DNA of 64,000 nt, from NCBI GenBank assembly GCA_977006965.1, contig OZ345384.1, forward strand, positions 310,001 to 374,000, in the 5' to 3' direction. A program made the position numbers and the translations under genes. Below the pieces are notes generated by a model that did no database searches, was not told the DNA's origin, and worked only from the letters and a program-made list of their open reading frames with translations. The stretch is from Phymatolithon calcareum (lineage: Eukaryota; Rhodophyta; Florideophyceae; Hapalidiales). Every line of letters starts with the position of its first letter. Positions within the stretch are counted from its first letter, which is position 1. Shown here piece after piece: positions 1 to 11,701 of this stretch.

Positions 1-1090
1 AGGCCAATTTCTTACAGCCGTGATTGGATACCAGACGGTACACCCTTTCTACCAATCTTAAACCACTTGTTTGATAAAGCAGGCAGTCACTTTTTTCGCG
101 GTTCCACGTCCGACACGAACTAATACTTCCTGAAATTTGTCTCGCATCTGCTTCGAAGATAGCCCTCATCAATTAACGCATTTCCATTGAGCGACTCCTC
201 CGTTTCGTTGACCATCTTCACAACGCAATCCGGAATTACTGACGCTTGTCGTCACTAAAAGCGCTCAGACATTTTAAACTTTTTTTGCCGCCAAAGATTC
301 AATCAATGTGCTGCGCCACCTATAAAAAGAGAGCATCATTCCCGGCATTCAGAAAGGCAGCCCAATGGCAAGCATAGCTTGCGAGTGTACAAGGCGAAGT
401 TGCACAACATATCCCTTGAGCTATCGGAGGCATTTCTTTTCTCGCTTTTCTTTCGACTCTTTGGCTTTACAGAGACACTGATTTTCTGTTTTCCTGTTCT
501 CATCGTTACCCTTTCGCACAGCAATGTCACCCTCAGTTTCGACAAGAGCTGATTATGCTTTCGTCAACTGTAGCTGATGCCGCTGAGGTGCCTATTCTAG
601 GAGCTCAGAGACTTTTCAAAGATGAAAACGACCGTCGCAGCTTGGGCGGAGTACGAGCACTTGCAGTAGCACTGTTCAAAGCCACGCCAACAGCATTTGT
701 CCTGAGTGCTGACTGCAGTCTCAAAGGAGTTTCATATGGACGACATGCGTCAATTTTACCGCTTACCAAGCTATATCCCTATGGCAAACTCCTTTTCAGA
801 TGTTTCTTTTCGGAACATAGAACGAGCATAAGCAGAGTCATCAACGAAAGACTTTGCGTAGATAGAAAGCAGGTTATCGACTGATACTAAAAAAACCAAA
901 AAACGTTAACATTGCTTTTGACGCCTAAACTCATAGCACCTTGCCTTTAACGCACATACCTGCGCTAAGGCTGTAGAAGCCAATGCCGCCCGCCATGCGA
1001 GTTGCCGCTTTTTGCACCAGCTCGCTTTTCGGGGAAACGAGTATCGTAGGCACGGTTCCGCCCTTGCTCTTCTTTTCTCGTTACCATTAA
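1..1090. other. No confident gene; weak reading frames only
   Basis: I see no recognisable protein or RNA in this stretch. A TATA-like TATAAAAAG lies at 321-329 on the plus strand. An ATG-initiated frame of 109 codons runs 555-884 (plus) with no recognisable domain. A minus-strand frame at 336-545 is lysine/arginine-rich and overlaps sequence of no other obvious function. Either could be an exon or a transposon remnant, but neither is supported beyond being open. Confidence 0.3.
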
Positions 1091-1152
1091 TGGGGCCATC
1101 GCTATCATATCATATGCACACGTGTACATATGATATGATAGCGATGGCCCCA
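1091..1152. repeat. Perfect 26-bp inverted repeat (hairpin)
   Basis: The arms 1091-1116 and 1127-1152 are exact reverse complements of each other, separated by a 10-base loop. The arms contain the alternating TATCATATCATATG motif. A 26-bp perfect stem is far beyond chance and marks a recent palindromic insertion, a foldback element end or an extruding palindrome. A related ATATGATATGACAC string occurs at 2093-2104, just past the neighbouring 0.8-kb element, so both may belong to an older structure that the element split. Confidence 0.85.
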
Positions 1153-1201
1153 GGCAAAGTCGGAGGCTAGTAGACACGTATCATGTTGAATGATAGAGCC
1201 A

Positions 1202-1230
1202 CCGCTGTATGCCCATTGGGCATACAGCGG
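1202..1230. repeat. Perfect 13-bp hairpin, 3-base loop
   Basis: The arms 1202-1214 and 1218-1230 are exact reverse complements around the loop ATT. It lies 50 bases right of a second perfect palindrome and 7 bases left of the flanking repeat of the 0.8-kb element, so it may have been part of the target structure of that insertion. Confidence 0.8.
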
Positions 1231-1244
1231 TTCATTGCCCATTC

Positions 1245-2073
1245 GGGGTAAGGCTGGACCATTTTTTACGAATGGATTCACGTACATTTTTCCTTATTAT
1301 TGGCATTAAAATGTATGTGCAAATCCTGATCGTAAATAGCGAAAAAAGGCGCTGTGGGAGGGGCGGAAGGGTCATTCCAACCGTGATCGACGTTCCAATG
1401 CTGTAAGGCGCAAAGAGAAGGACCCCCAGCTAAAGGACCGCAAGCAGCTGCGGAACGGGCCGTAGATATGCCTGCCCGAAGGCTTGAGAAATTACTTCAG
1501 GCCCCGAGCAGTTCAGAGTTGCTTTTATTTTGAAGTGCGAACTATCTTGGCAGCTGCGGAGCCGAAGCGTTTATATTATGCGGTATAGCGCGTCGCAAAG
1601 GGCAGGCACAAAACATGTGCTGGTCAGGCCTGTGGCGGATGCATCTCCGGTGCTACCGATGGTAGCGCGGAGTGCCGCGCAGCGGCATACAGGCGCACGG
1701 CGTATCTTGGCAGTTGCGGGGAAAAGGCTTTTATTTCAGGTGTAGCGTGTCACACGGGCAGTCGCACGGCTTGCTTTGCTCAGAGCGGCGGTAGTTGCAT
1801 TTCCAGTGCTGTGGGTCCCAGCTCGGCGGGTACGCGAAGGGCGTATTCATGTCCACGTGTCAAACTTGTAGGAGGACCTCCATCATGGGCGGAGCTGCCC
1901 CACCGGTCTACATAGAGCTGTAATGATTTCAACTCCTCCTGATTGGCCAGTTCGGCATTTACGATTGGAATTCTAACACTTACTTTCGCCTTTCTGCTCA
2001 TACATTTTAATGCCAATAATAAGGAAAAATTTAATCGTGAATCCATTCGTAAGAATTGACCCAGCCCTTATCG
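1245..2073. mobile_element. 0.83-kb non-autonomous TIR element, copy 1
   Basis: The ends are inverted copies of each other over roughly 70 bases: both read TAAGG(G)CTGG, then TTACGAATGGATTCACG, then TTCCTTATTATTGGCATTAA when read inward. The sequence GCCCATTC stands directly outside both ends (1237-1244 and 2074-2081), consistent with an 8-bp target-site duplication. No transposase is encoded. The same element recurs at 31158-31976 with the same internal sequence, so this is a dispersed family mobilised by another element. An 8-bp duplication would suit a hAT-type transposase, but the termini are not a textbook match and the second copy has no clear duplication. Confidence 0.75.
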
Positions 2074-2273
2074 GCCCATTCCCCTGGAGGCCATATGATA
2101 TGACACAGTACGCGTGAAAAATTTGTTTACGCAAAGTTATCGATTCAATTTTTTCTTTCCATCGACAACGACACTATTCAACCTCAATATAGTTATTCAT
2201 TCCTCACAAGTTATCTCACCAGTCATCTTGTTTGTCATCTCACCAGCGGCTGCCAGTTTCTACACCCTGCAGA

Positions 2274-3017
2274 ATGGATCAAACCGGCAACCGAGCTGCA
2301 AGAGCAACTTCCTTGGCAGGGAACAATAATAATCAAGGCTGCCGCAGCGAACAGGTGTTTTCAAGATATTCTTCCCCGACGCGCGCAGCCCTCGCAGACT
2401 CATATTCCCTGGAAAAGTTGATTTTGTCTCCACAGTTTGCACCCTGTTTCATCGGCAGTTTGCATCTCAAGCCATGTGCCTTCGAGGACTACATAAACAT
2501 TCCTTCTGACTACGGAAAGTACGACTTGGTTGACGGAATTCTCGAGGTACACCCAATGGCGGACGCACAACACGACGCAGCCGTCGAATACCTACAGACT
2601 CTTTTCAAAGAGCGGAAAAGGAAGGGCAAGTGGAATAGAATTGCTAACTATAATGCTCCCGCGGATGGCACTGTGGCCATTCTCGGGCATAAGCGATGGC
2701 GCGTTCCAGATATTTCTATCGGTGTTTTTCGGTCAAGCATGGAGATCATTAGATACCCAATTCATCATCCTTCGAAGCTTGTTGTGCAGGTGACAAGTAT
2801 AATCCGGGACACTGATCTGAGTGTGAAGAAGGTAGACTACGCTGCTGCAGGAGTTGAGGAATATATGATAATAGATCGAGACAAGCCGTCAGCGATGAAG
2901 AGTTCTTATGCACCCAGGCTCTACTGCCTTGTCTTAGCCTTCTTTGTCGAATGGCAGTGGATAGATTCTGTTTACAAGCCAAAACGAACATATCCTGCTT
3001 TCACTGACCACCACTAA
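2274..3017 (+). CDS. Uma2/DUF820-like (PD-(D/E)XK fold) protein, catalytic Glu replaced
   Basis: The frame gives 247 residues from the ATG at 2274. Residues about 75-210 follow the Uma2 (DUF820) pattern: YDLVDGILEVHP, a following conserved His (QHDAA), RVPDISIGVF, then VVQVTS, a lysine-bearing helix, and YAAAGVEEYMIIDRD. In this family the PD aspartate and the glutamate of the VEVxS strand are the expected metal-binding pair. Here Asp146 is kept, but position 172 is Gln (codon CAG at 2787-2789), so nuclease activity is doubtful. The family is typical of cyanobacteria and other bacteria, so acquisition by transfer is likely but unproven. Beyond about residue 215 the sequence does not resemble the family and may be shifted. 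The N-terminal 70 residues are low complexity. A LINE begins directly downstream. Confidence 0.65.
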   Translation: MDQTGNRAARATSLAGNNNNQGCRSEQVFSRYSSPTRAALADSYSLEKLILSPQFAPCFIGSLHLKPCAFEDYINIPSDYGKYDLVDGILEVHPMADAQHDAAVEYLQTLFKERKRKGKWNRIANYNAPADGTVAILGHKRWRVPDISIGVFRSSMEIIRYPIHHPSKLVVQVTSIIRDTDLSVKKVDYAAAGVEEYMIIDRDKPSAMKSSYAPRLYCLVLAFFVEWQWIDSVYKPKRTYPAFTDHH

Positions 3018-3064
3018 CTGCAAGAGCACAAGATAGCGCGACAAAGCGGTATCCCTGGGGAGAC

Positions 3065-5121
3065 ATGGGCCCCTCTGAGCCCCCCGATCCGAATCGGGAG
3101 CCTTGGCACGTCCAGCGAAAGAAATCGGTATCGACAAGGAAGAAAATTCCGTCGGGGACAAAAAGTGTTTCAAAGAACAGCAAGTCTTTGAGACAAGGCC
3201 ATAGCGCGGAAAAAAGAAGAGGAGCAAACAAAACGAAGAGACAAATGGTCTCTCGGTCACCAATCGTGACCCGTCTGCGTTCCCGCATGAGAGCTGAACG
3301 CTTCACTGTCGACACTGAGTCGGAAAAGTCAAGCTCAAACACGCAATCGAGTGCGGAAAGCGTCACACTAAACAGCGATACAGATGGAGACTTACGACAA
3401 GCACGTGACATTGCGCGGTACGCCAAGGCCACTCTCCGGAGAGCCGAACAGATTGATGCCCAAGCTGCAAACATTACGACGGACGAAAAAAGAGAAATCG
3501 AACAAAGCGGACTTGAGAAAGAGGTAGTAACTAGCGAAGAAAACGAGTCCGGCAACGAAGAAGAAGAAAACGAAGGAAGGGCCGTTCATGGCAGCGAAAT
3601 CAAAGAGAGATTCTTGAGAGTACGAGACAAAGTGCGTTGTGACAAGTGCGATGTCAGAGGCGAGCGTATTCTGCAAGGAGCACCAAACACGGGCGAGAAA
3701 TATCCACGCTGTGCAAGACCTGCAACTCGCACACCCAAGGAAAGGTTGTGACTCTCGAGATCGAGATTGCAGAAATTAATATGGAGCGTCATAGTGTCTC
3801 AAGCCCGGTATCGATAACGGCTACAATTCCTGGCAACATAGGCTAGCAAATCGATGCAATGATGGCTACTCTCACTGAAATATGCGAGAGAGTGACGGTT
3901 GTTGAAGCACAAGTACGTACAATGAGGAGAACTAACGAGTCAGAGCGAGCAAGGGATGCCAATAAGGACCAGGATGTTCCAACAGAGGAGCCCGTAATTG
4001 TCGACCAGACATTCCGCCATACAGAAGGAAGGACAGAAGTCGAACAGACCAGAAGGAGGAACAACATCGTCACACAAGATGAAAATCGACGCGATGTGAG
4101 GCCTGCACGACCATACCAAACACGCAGACTGAATAATGACGCTGATGATGCACCACCAGTGCCACCCGTGGGCCGATTCCAGTCCTATGCCGCAGCAACA
4201 GCGCGATTCTGTCCTTCACGTGAGAATTTGCCCCAGCACAGTCACAATGCTATTGCAAACCTCAGAACCGTGCTTAGCGCACACACAACGACGCAGGATC
4301 GCTTCAAAATTATTCCCTTTTACTTCGCAGGCCTGGAGAAGATGGATGAGGTGGAGCTATACCACGAGCTCATGAAGGTACTGCCGAGAGGAGCAATTCT
4401 AGGTCTTTCTTTTATTGGGAGATTCAGGCTCGAAATTCTATCCGGCGAGTCATTTGTGGACAGAACCATCGCTACTATGAAAGCAGCAGGTCTTCGGCAA
4501 GATCGAAACTACAATATCTTCGATGACTCGGTGTCCAGGTACAAAATCCTTACTGAAAAAGAGCGGGCGTTAAGGAACTTATGGGCGATAAGGAAGCGCA
4601 TGAAACGCTGTGCTGGTTCGACGGCCGACTAACACACGAGGCAATGGTACAGAACCAACCAAAGGAAGGCAGAAGACGATATCAAGTTCTTCGACGAGGC
4701 CGATATGAATAATGTCATGTCCCACTATGGACATGCCGCAGAAGAGCAGGGAGGAAATCCGCAACTCAGCGACATTATGCCAGCCGCCCAGAATGGACTA
4801 ACGTACAATCAAAGTATGCAGAGCATATCAGCCCGAAATTCGAGCGCCCAGTTTAGCACGAACCCTGAAGAACACACGAATGAGTCGTCGACACAACACA
4901 GCAATCGCGGAGAAGCTGCTGAACAGGGGACAATGCAAGGCAAAGTTCGCGCAAGTCCGGAAGCCGTAGATACGACACAGCTACCCAGAGAATAGGAGAA
5001 CAACCAATCAGCGGATGAGGAGACACAAGAACCTAGCCAAGTGGAAGAAAATCGCTTGGAAAATGGAGAAAAATCCACACCAGCATCGCACTTGGAAGCT
5101 GAAGGAAAAATCGATCAATGA
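3065..5121 (+). pseudogene. LINE-A1 ORF1 (nucleic-acid-binding protein), broken
   Basis: The reading starts at ATG 3065 (228 codons, acidic/lysine-rich) and has a CDKCD Cys pair followed, after a frameshift near 3700, by a CKTC pair, suggesting a zinc-binding domain. It continues in the second frame through a coiled-coil-like stretch (3859-4632) with in-frame stops at 3844, 4630 and 4993, and ends at TGA 5119-5121. The segment around 4320-4680 aligns by eye with the minus-strand copy at 43302-44060 (KMDEVELY / RMDEVELY; RNLWAIRKRM in both). The stop at 4630 stands where that copy reads Phe, so it is a nonsense mutation. The terminal TGA overlaps the ORF2 ATG as ATGA. Confidence 0.8.
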
Positions 5122-8072
5122 TCTTCGGTAATCGTATTGAATTGTGTACCTTTAACGTGGGTGGATCATTGGGAACTCCAGTGATGGTCGAGAAGCTAAT
5201 GGAACAGAACAATATACAAGTTTTGGGGCTCACAGAGACGTTCCAGAGAGAAGACATTGCAATAAGGGTCAGTTACGACCAGATTTGTGCAACGAGACCC
5301 CAGGAAGGCAGAGAGAAACCACGTGGAGGAGTGGCAATCATAACTAGACCAGGAACACCAACAAGAGTCCTCTTCAAGACAGCGACGAAGGCGTACAAAG
5401 CTGTTGTGGCAAATGTGGCTAACGTTACCATGGCTGTGGTGTATATTTCACCACTAGCAAGACAAGAAGAGTACGAGAAATGCCTAACCTGCCTACACAA
5501 AGACTGCCGTGGAAAAGCTGTCATTATGGGAGATCTGAATGCAAGGCATAGACTCTGGGACCACAAGAGCAACTGGAGGGGGACCAAAACTGTGTCCTGG
5601 GCAGCTAAGCACAATTGGAGAATAAAGACAGCGAGTAGCCCAACATTCGTGACAAAACAAGGGAGGAGTAATACCGACATCTTTCTGACGAAGGCAGCGG
5701 AATCGGAGCTCCCATATACTCAAAATGGATTGTGGGAAGGAAATACCGAGCACTTACCGGTACGAATGAGATTTCTGAACCACAAAATCGTTGCGGAGTA
5801 GAGAGAAAAGTTTGTATCCAGAGCAGCAAGGAAGTGTCCAGAGCGAGCGGCGAAAGAGAGTTCGGAAATATCAACATGGGCCCCAGATATGATAGAACGA
5901 CTGCGCGCTTGTAACAAGGAAGACGAACTCAATGCATGGTACGATGTACTCTGTGCTAAGATAACAAAGCCCTGGACATCCAACAAGCCCAGGTCGGGAC
6001 GATACAAGACTTTCTGGAATAGAGAGCTCAATCAATTAGCCAAGAAACGAACACGGCTATACAAAAGGGTTAAAAGCGCGGGTCTACAAGCTGACAGGGT
6101 AGAGCTTAAAAATGTCAAAGCGTTGATCAAGAAAAAGGTACGGAAATCGAAGAAGGATCAATTTGAGTCATTTCTAGAGGGAATCGAGGAGATGGGCCCC
6201 AGAGAGGCTGCAAACGTTGCGAGCAAGGTCATGAAGACCAGTGAGCGAAGAACTGGGAAGAACCGTGCCTTAGGAGCCCCAGTGCACTCGAACACGTTTT
6301 CCGCGTACATCTCGAGCGTGTGCAAAGCCGAGAAGGACTGGAACGTGAATCTTGAGACGTTCACTGTTAGAAGACAAATGAGAAGACATCTTCGAAGAGC
6401 ATTCAATAGGACGGCAAGAGGGAAAGCAGTTGGCCCAGACCGGATAGCCGTTGAGATGCTGCACGCAAACAAGGAGGTCTCTTTCAGCATTATACTGGCT
6501 TTATAGGAGGCATGCGGGCGACTGATGTGCCTTCCACGACAATGGCGACAATTCCCCTGTACAAGAAAGGTCCAGCGCACATTGCGGCAAACTATAGGCC
6601 CATATCTCTCCTGAGTCAGGTCAGGAAGATTATCGACTCTGCCCTGGACTCATACATAAGGGTTCACTACCGCTTCAATAGGGCACAACTCGGTTTTCGG
6701 AGGGACAAGTGCACGTATCTGGCGATACTTCGCGCAAAAAGTACTATGAAAAATGGCCACCCGTACGTTGCTGTACTCGACTTATTTGCAGCTTATGACA
6801 GCGTCCCCAGGGATATCCTCCTTGAACGAGTGCAAGCTACGGGCATACATCACAAAGATGATATCTTACCTGTTGAAACCGTCGTGGATCACGTCGGCAG
6901 GAGGCGAAACAAAACGTGGTACATTATCGACCGAGGTGTTCTCCAAGGGTCCCCCCTCAGTCCATGCCTATACAATATATTCATGGATACGTTCGCCGAA
7001 GCCGCGCCTTAACCCCCAAGAACCGTGTCTGAACACCCAGCGTAATTATTTGCTGATGATGTTCTTCTTCAGGTTAAGAATTCTAAAGGGTTGCAAAAAC
7101 TATTGGACATAGCCACGAAGTGGGCAGGCGAGAACTCCATGAAATGGAACACAAAGCCAGGAAAGAGTGAGGTGCTTAAGTACAAAGGCCTCCCAAAGAA
7201 GAAATTTTTCCTTGCAGTAAAAGGGCTGCATCAGGCTTGGAGACTTTCATACCTGCGGATCAGTATGAACAACAACGGAGTGACGGACGACACAGCAATT
7301 TCAAGAGTTTGGAATGCGGTGGGATGTATACGCAAACTCCCCCAAATAGGCGTGAACGTCAGAGGATTCCAGCCAGCCACTTGCATCAGGATTTTTAAAT
7401 CATTGATTCTCCCCAAATGGGAGTATGCCATTCATCTGACCCCGATCACGAAACGTCTGCTATCGGAGATCGAAGCAGCAGAAGGTCTTTTCTTCAGTTG
7501 TTTTCGGAAAATATGTCGAACATCGAAGGGAGCAGATGCGAGTGCTCTGCGGACTCGCCAGCCCGCAGATGAGGAGAGCACACCAGGCTGAAAGTTTCGC
7601 CTTAAGCCTGGTAAGACGGAAGAAGTACCTTGAGCTCGCAGAAGAATACCAAGGAAGAGAAGAAGACCTGGAAGATGTATCAAAAGATATTGGACATCTT
7701 AGAAAAGAGAAGCACCTCAAAGAAGCTCTAAAACAAGCAGAAGAAGGTAAGGTATCAAAGACAGGACGCATATGGGAAGCAGCAAAAATATGGACGTCAG
7801 AAGAAGAGGGACGGACAGTTAAAATCCCGGTCGACAAGCCGAATGAGCTACCAGGAGTGTTACGTATTAGGGACAGAACGACGCGGTTGAGATGGCTAAG
7901 ATTTCTTTTCAACAGAGCTCCTTTGTAGAGAAAATCAGTTTTAGCGAAGTACTTTGGACACGGAGCTGTGGTTGAGCTCGTTGTGCTACAACGCATACTA
8001 CGGTGCATGAAGATGGACCAAGAAACAGAATACGAATGTGAAAGACTCACTCGAGCCCTCACAGGGAGATAA
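5118..8072 (+). pseudogene. LINE-A1 ORF2: APE endonuclease + reverse transcriptase, broken
   Basis: The start ATG 5118 overlaps the ORF1 stop. The endonuclease (5118-5801) shows the APE signatures TFNVGG, LGLTET, MGDLNARH, NTDIF and TEHLPV. The RT (about 6400-7200) shows NYRPISLLS, LDLFAAYDSVP (motif A aspartate), GVLQGSPLSP (motif B) and LFADDVLL (motif C). A thumb/C-terminal region rich in Glu/Lys follows and ends at TAA 8070. Inactivating changes are an in-frame TAG at 5799, a frameshift near 6508, TAA at 7010, TAA at 7052 (Gln in the related copy) and a frameshift near 7540. In vivo this enzyme would nick target DNA and prime reverse transcription there. Confidence 0.88.
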
Positions 8073-8200
8073 ATTCAGATAAAGGAGATATTAGGAGGCT
8101 AGTAGAGAGATGAATGCGGAAGACAGCGAGAAGCTGCCCTGTTAATCAAATTGAGGTTTTGGGAGCTTCTAAAAATAAATCAGCATATAAACCCCCCCTC

Positions 8201-8579
8201 TTATGTACCCTTTGTATATATGAGAAAGCTGGAAAACGGCAGATAAAGATGGACAAAGCTGAAAGGACGCGAAATGTTAAGCAGCGTCTATTTTGGAAAT
8301 GTTTCTGCTCGAAACCTTCTTTTCCCTGATAACCCGGACAAAATCGTAAGCGCGAAAGTTCAAAACGTGAGAAAAAAGATGCAGGAAGCAAAATAAAAGA
8401 TGGAGCAAGAAAAAGAACTAAGAAAGACAGCAGACGAAAAAAGCAGGACGATGGCAGCAACTGCACCGAGGTAAAGAATATTGGCAGAGACGATTAGAGC
8501 TGAAGTCAGTGCAAGAAGTACTTCAGTATCCCCTTCGACAAAGCCAACAGTATCTCCTCGAAGGCGAAGAAAGCGAAGA
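8201..8579. other. Spacer between LINE and satellite; no gene seen
   Basis: An A- and Lys-codon-rich stretch follows the LINE 3' end. I see no recognisable gene. It may be degenerate LINE tail sequence. Confidence 0.4.
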
Positions 8580-10960
8580 ATATGCGTGCAAAACTATACA
8601 ATTGATTTGCAAATGGTTTGCAAATGCTCAGAAAGAGTTCCCAAGTGTCTGACTCATAGCTGCACGTTGATATAACCGTGATTTACACACTTCAACATTG
8701 ATATACACGGTTGCATCAAACAATAATTTCAAAATAGTTTCAAAAATTGCTGCGTGTGCACGCGGCTCGATTAGACCAACATCGAGACGCATTTCTGGCA
8801 TCCTCCATGCATGAGCATTCAATAAGGTTTCATTTCTGGCCATTGAATTGGCCAGTGTGAGTGACTTACAGCATGATCAGGACCGACATCGGTTTTGCAC
8901 ATGTGTGCAAAACTATGCAATTGATTTGCAAATGGTTTGCAAATGCTCAGAAAGAGTTCCCAAGTGTCTGACTCATAGCTGCACGTTGATATAACCGTGA
9001 TTTACACACTTCAACATTGATATACACGGTTGCATCAAACAATAATTTCAAAATAGTTTCAAAAATTGCTGCGTGTGCACGCTGCTCGATTAGACAAACA
9101 TCGAGACCAATTTCTTGCATCTTCCATGCCTGCGCATTCCATAAGGTTTCATTTGTGGCCATTGAATTGGCCAGTGTGAGTGACTTACAGCATGATCAGG
9201 ACCGACATCGGTTTTGCACATGTGTGCAAAACTATGCAATTGGTTTGCAAATGCTCAGAAAGTGTCCCGAAGTGTCTGCCTCATACCTGCACGTTGATAT
9301 AACCGTGATTTACACACTTCAACATTGATATACACGGTTGCATCAAACAATAATTTCAAAATAGTTTCAAAATTGCTGCGTGTGCACGCTGCTCGATTAG
9401 ACAAACATCGAGACCAATTTCTGGCATCTTCCATGCCTGCGCATTCAATAAGGTTTCATTTGTGGCCATTGAATTGGCCAGTGTGAGTGACTTACAGCAT
9501 GATCAGGACCGACATCGGTTTTGCACATGTGTGCAAAACTATGCAATTGATTTGCAAATGGTTTGCAAATGCTCAGAAAGAGTTCCCAAGTGTCTGACTC
9601 ATAGCTGCACGTTGATATAACCGTGATTTACACACTTCAACATTGATATACACGGTTGCATCAAACAATAATTTCAAAATAGTTTCAAAATTGCTGCGTG
9701 TGCACGCTGCTCGATTAGACAAACATCGAGACCAATTTCTGGCATCTTCCATGCCTGCGCATTCCATAAGGTTTCATTTGTGGCCATTGAATTGGCCAGT
9801 GTGAGTGACTTACAGCATGATCAGGACCGACATCGGTTTTGCACATGTGTGCAAAACTATGCAATTGATTTGCAAATGGTTTGCAAATGCTCAGAAAGTG
9901 TCCCGAAGTGTCTGCCTCATAGCTGCACGTTGATATAACCGTGATTTACACACTTCAACATTGATATACACGGTTGCATCAAACAATAATTTCAAAATAG
10001 TTTCAAAATTGCTGCGTGTGCACGCTGCTCGATTAGACAAACATCGAGACCAATTTCTGGCATCTTCCATGCCTGCGCATTCCATAAGGTTTCATTTGTG
10101 GCCATTGAATTGGCCAGTGTGAGTGACTTACAGCATGACCAGGACCGACATCGGTTTTGCACATGTGTGCAAAACTATGCAATTGATTTGCAAATGGTTT
10201 GCAAATGCTCAGAAAGTGTCCCGAAGTGTCTGCCTCATACCTGCACGTTGATATAACCGTGATTTACACACTTCAACATTGATATACACGGTTGCATCAA
10301 ACAATAATTTCAAAATAGTTTCAAAATTGCTGCGTGTGCACGCTGCTCGATTAGACAAACATCGAGACCAATTTCTGGCATCTTCCATGCCTGCGCATTC
10401 AATAAGGTTTCATTTGTGGCCATTGAATTGGCCAGTGTGAGTGACTTACAGCATGATCAGGACCCAGATCGGGGGTCGGCAAGTTTTGCGCATGTGTGCA
10501 AAACTATGCAAATGGTCAGAAAGGGTCAGCGAGAGTCACAAAGTGTCTGCCCATCCAATTTGTCTCATTTGTGACCATTGAATTGGCCAGTGTGAGTGAC
10601 TTACAGCATGATCAGGACCCACAGAGGTGGTCGGCAAGTTTTGCGCATGTGTGCAAAACTATGCAAATGGTCAGAAAGGGTCAGCGAGAGTCACAAAGTG
10701 TCTGACTCTTAGCCGTACGTTGATAGAACAGTGATATACACGGTAGAACATTGATATACAAGGTTCAACATTGATATACATGATTGCATCAAAGAATTAT
10801 TTCAAAGTAGCCGCGTGTGCACGCTGCTCGATTAGACCAGCATCGAGACCCATTTTTGGCATCCTTCATGCCTGCTCATTCAATTTTGTCTCATTTTTGA
10901 CCATTGAATTAGCCACTGTGAGTGTCTTACTGTATGATCAGGACCCACATCGGTGGTACT
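8580..10960. repeat. 318-bp tandem satellite, about 6 units plus degenerate units
   Basis: The string CTCAGAAAG, followed by CGAAGTGTCTG or CCAAGTGTCTG, recurs at 8629, 8948, 9256, 9574, 9892 and 10210, giving spacings of 319, 308, 318, 318 and 318. The 308-bp unit has lost one copy of a short TTTGCAAAT subrepeat. Units differ by only a few substitutions. After 10440 the array degrades into shorter units (a roughly 75-bp block at 10476 and again at 10629) and a diverged unit ending near 10955. Each unit contains TTGCACATGTGTGCAAAA, a near-palindrome, and TTGAATTGGCCA. Short open frames inside are products of the periodicity and not genes. Confidence 0.93.
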
Positions 10961-11636
10961 TGTCCACATTCCGGTTACAGGCACAAATAACATGAAGAAA
11001 TGAAGCCATCAATCACCATCATCATCTAACTTTATTTCATGGTGTGTGTCAATGTTGTGGAACGGCCAAAAACGTGCGTTTATGCCCTTATCTTTGACCA
11101 GAGACCGGTTGGTGTACAGTACATGGCGAAATTGAAATTAGGAGCTCAGAGAGTATTCGGACGAGTTGATGGTTTTGTAACCAGAGTAGTTGTTGCTCAA
11201 CAATGGTTTCCAGCGTCTGAATTGGTAAAGGAATTTGAAGCACTAGTAAATTCACTACTCGGAGAAGAGACTCTAACAATCTTCAGTCTGTTGAGAATTT
11301 ATCACCATGTTCACTTAATTCCGGCTTGACTATAGCAAATGAGTGAGCTACTTGAGACCGCTATCTTCGTTGTGGAAAGCAAAGTAGGTCAATAAGCGTA
11401 ATCAGGCCACGTGAAATTGATCAGCAGAAATAACGACATACATTTCTCAAATGTTAGCTACACCCGTACCACGACCTGAACTTAGTGCAACAATGACATG
11501 GTGTGAATGGCGCTAATATCATTTGCACGAAAATTTGCTGCTCTAGTTCTGGCGATGAGATAACTAAATTCGCGCACAGCAGTGCAACCAGGAGGCATGC
11601 ATTTGTGAACACTTCGCAAAGAACCACATTTTTCGC
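10961..11636. other. Mostly unassigned; one weak frame
   Basis: An ATG-initiated frame of 96 codons runs 11039-11329 (plus), with a helical-looking middle and no family I recognise. A run of CAT/ATC triplets at 11010-11030, next to TTTATTTCATG, resembles a reversed LINE or SINE tail with an AAATAAA signal on the minus strand. Nothing else is supported. Confidence 0.3.
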
Positions 11637-11644
11637 TATATAAG
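11637..11644 (+). promoter_or_regulatory. TATA box of the small secreted-peptide gene
   Basis: TATATAAG stands 65 bases upstream of the ATG at 11702. A start site about 30 bases downstream of the box would leave a leader of roughly 30-35 bases. The arrangement is that of a compact RNA polymerase II promoter. Confidence 0.45.
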
Positions 11645-11701
11645 TGCCGGATCAGTGGCCACAGATCCAGATCAACACAAGTCCATTCACAAAGAATCAA
11701 C

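Larger units (their letters stand above)
3030..8200 (+). mobile_element. LINE family A, near full-length decayed copy (A1)
   Basis: This is a non-LTR retrotransposon with two open reading frames in order. ORF1 (3065-5121) encodes a Cys-motif and charged nucleic-acid-binding type protein. ORF2 (5118-8072) carries an APE-type endonuclease, a reverse transcriptase and a charged C-terminal region. The 3' end carries GGGAGCTTCTAAAAATAAATC (8160-8180), the motif seen at the ends of the other LINEs here. The exact 5' end and target duplication were not found; the element begins within about 40 bases of the Uma2-like stop codon. Both frames contain stops and frameshifts, so the copy is inactive. Confidence 0.9.

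Noticed and set aside
8580-10960. CRISPR-like repeated array
   Set aside because: The repeat period is 318 bp without short identical repeats separated by unique spacers. It is a satellite in eukaryotic DNA.
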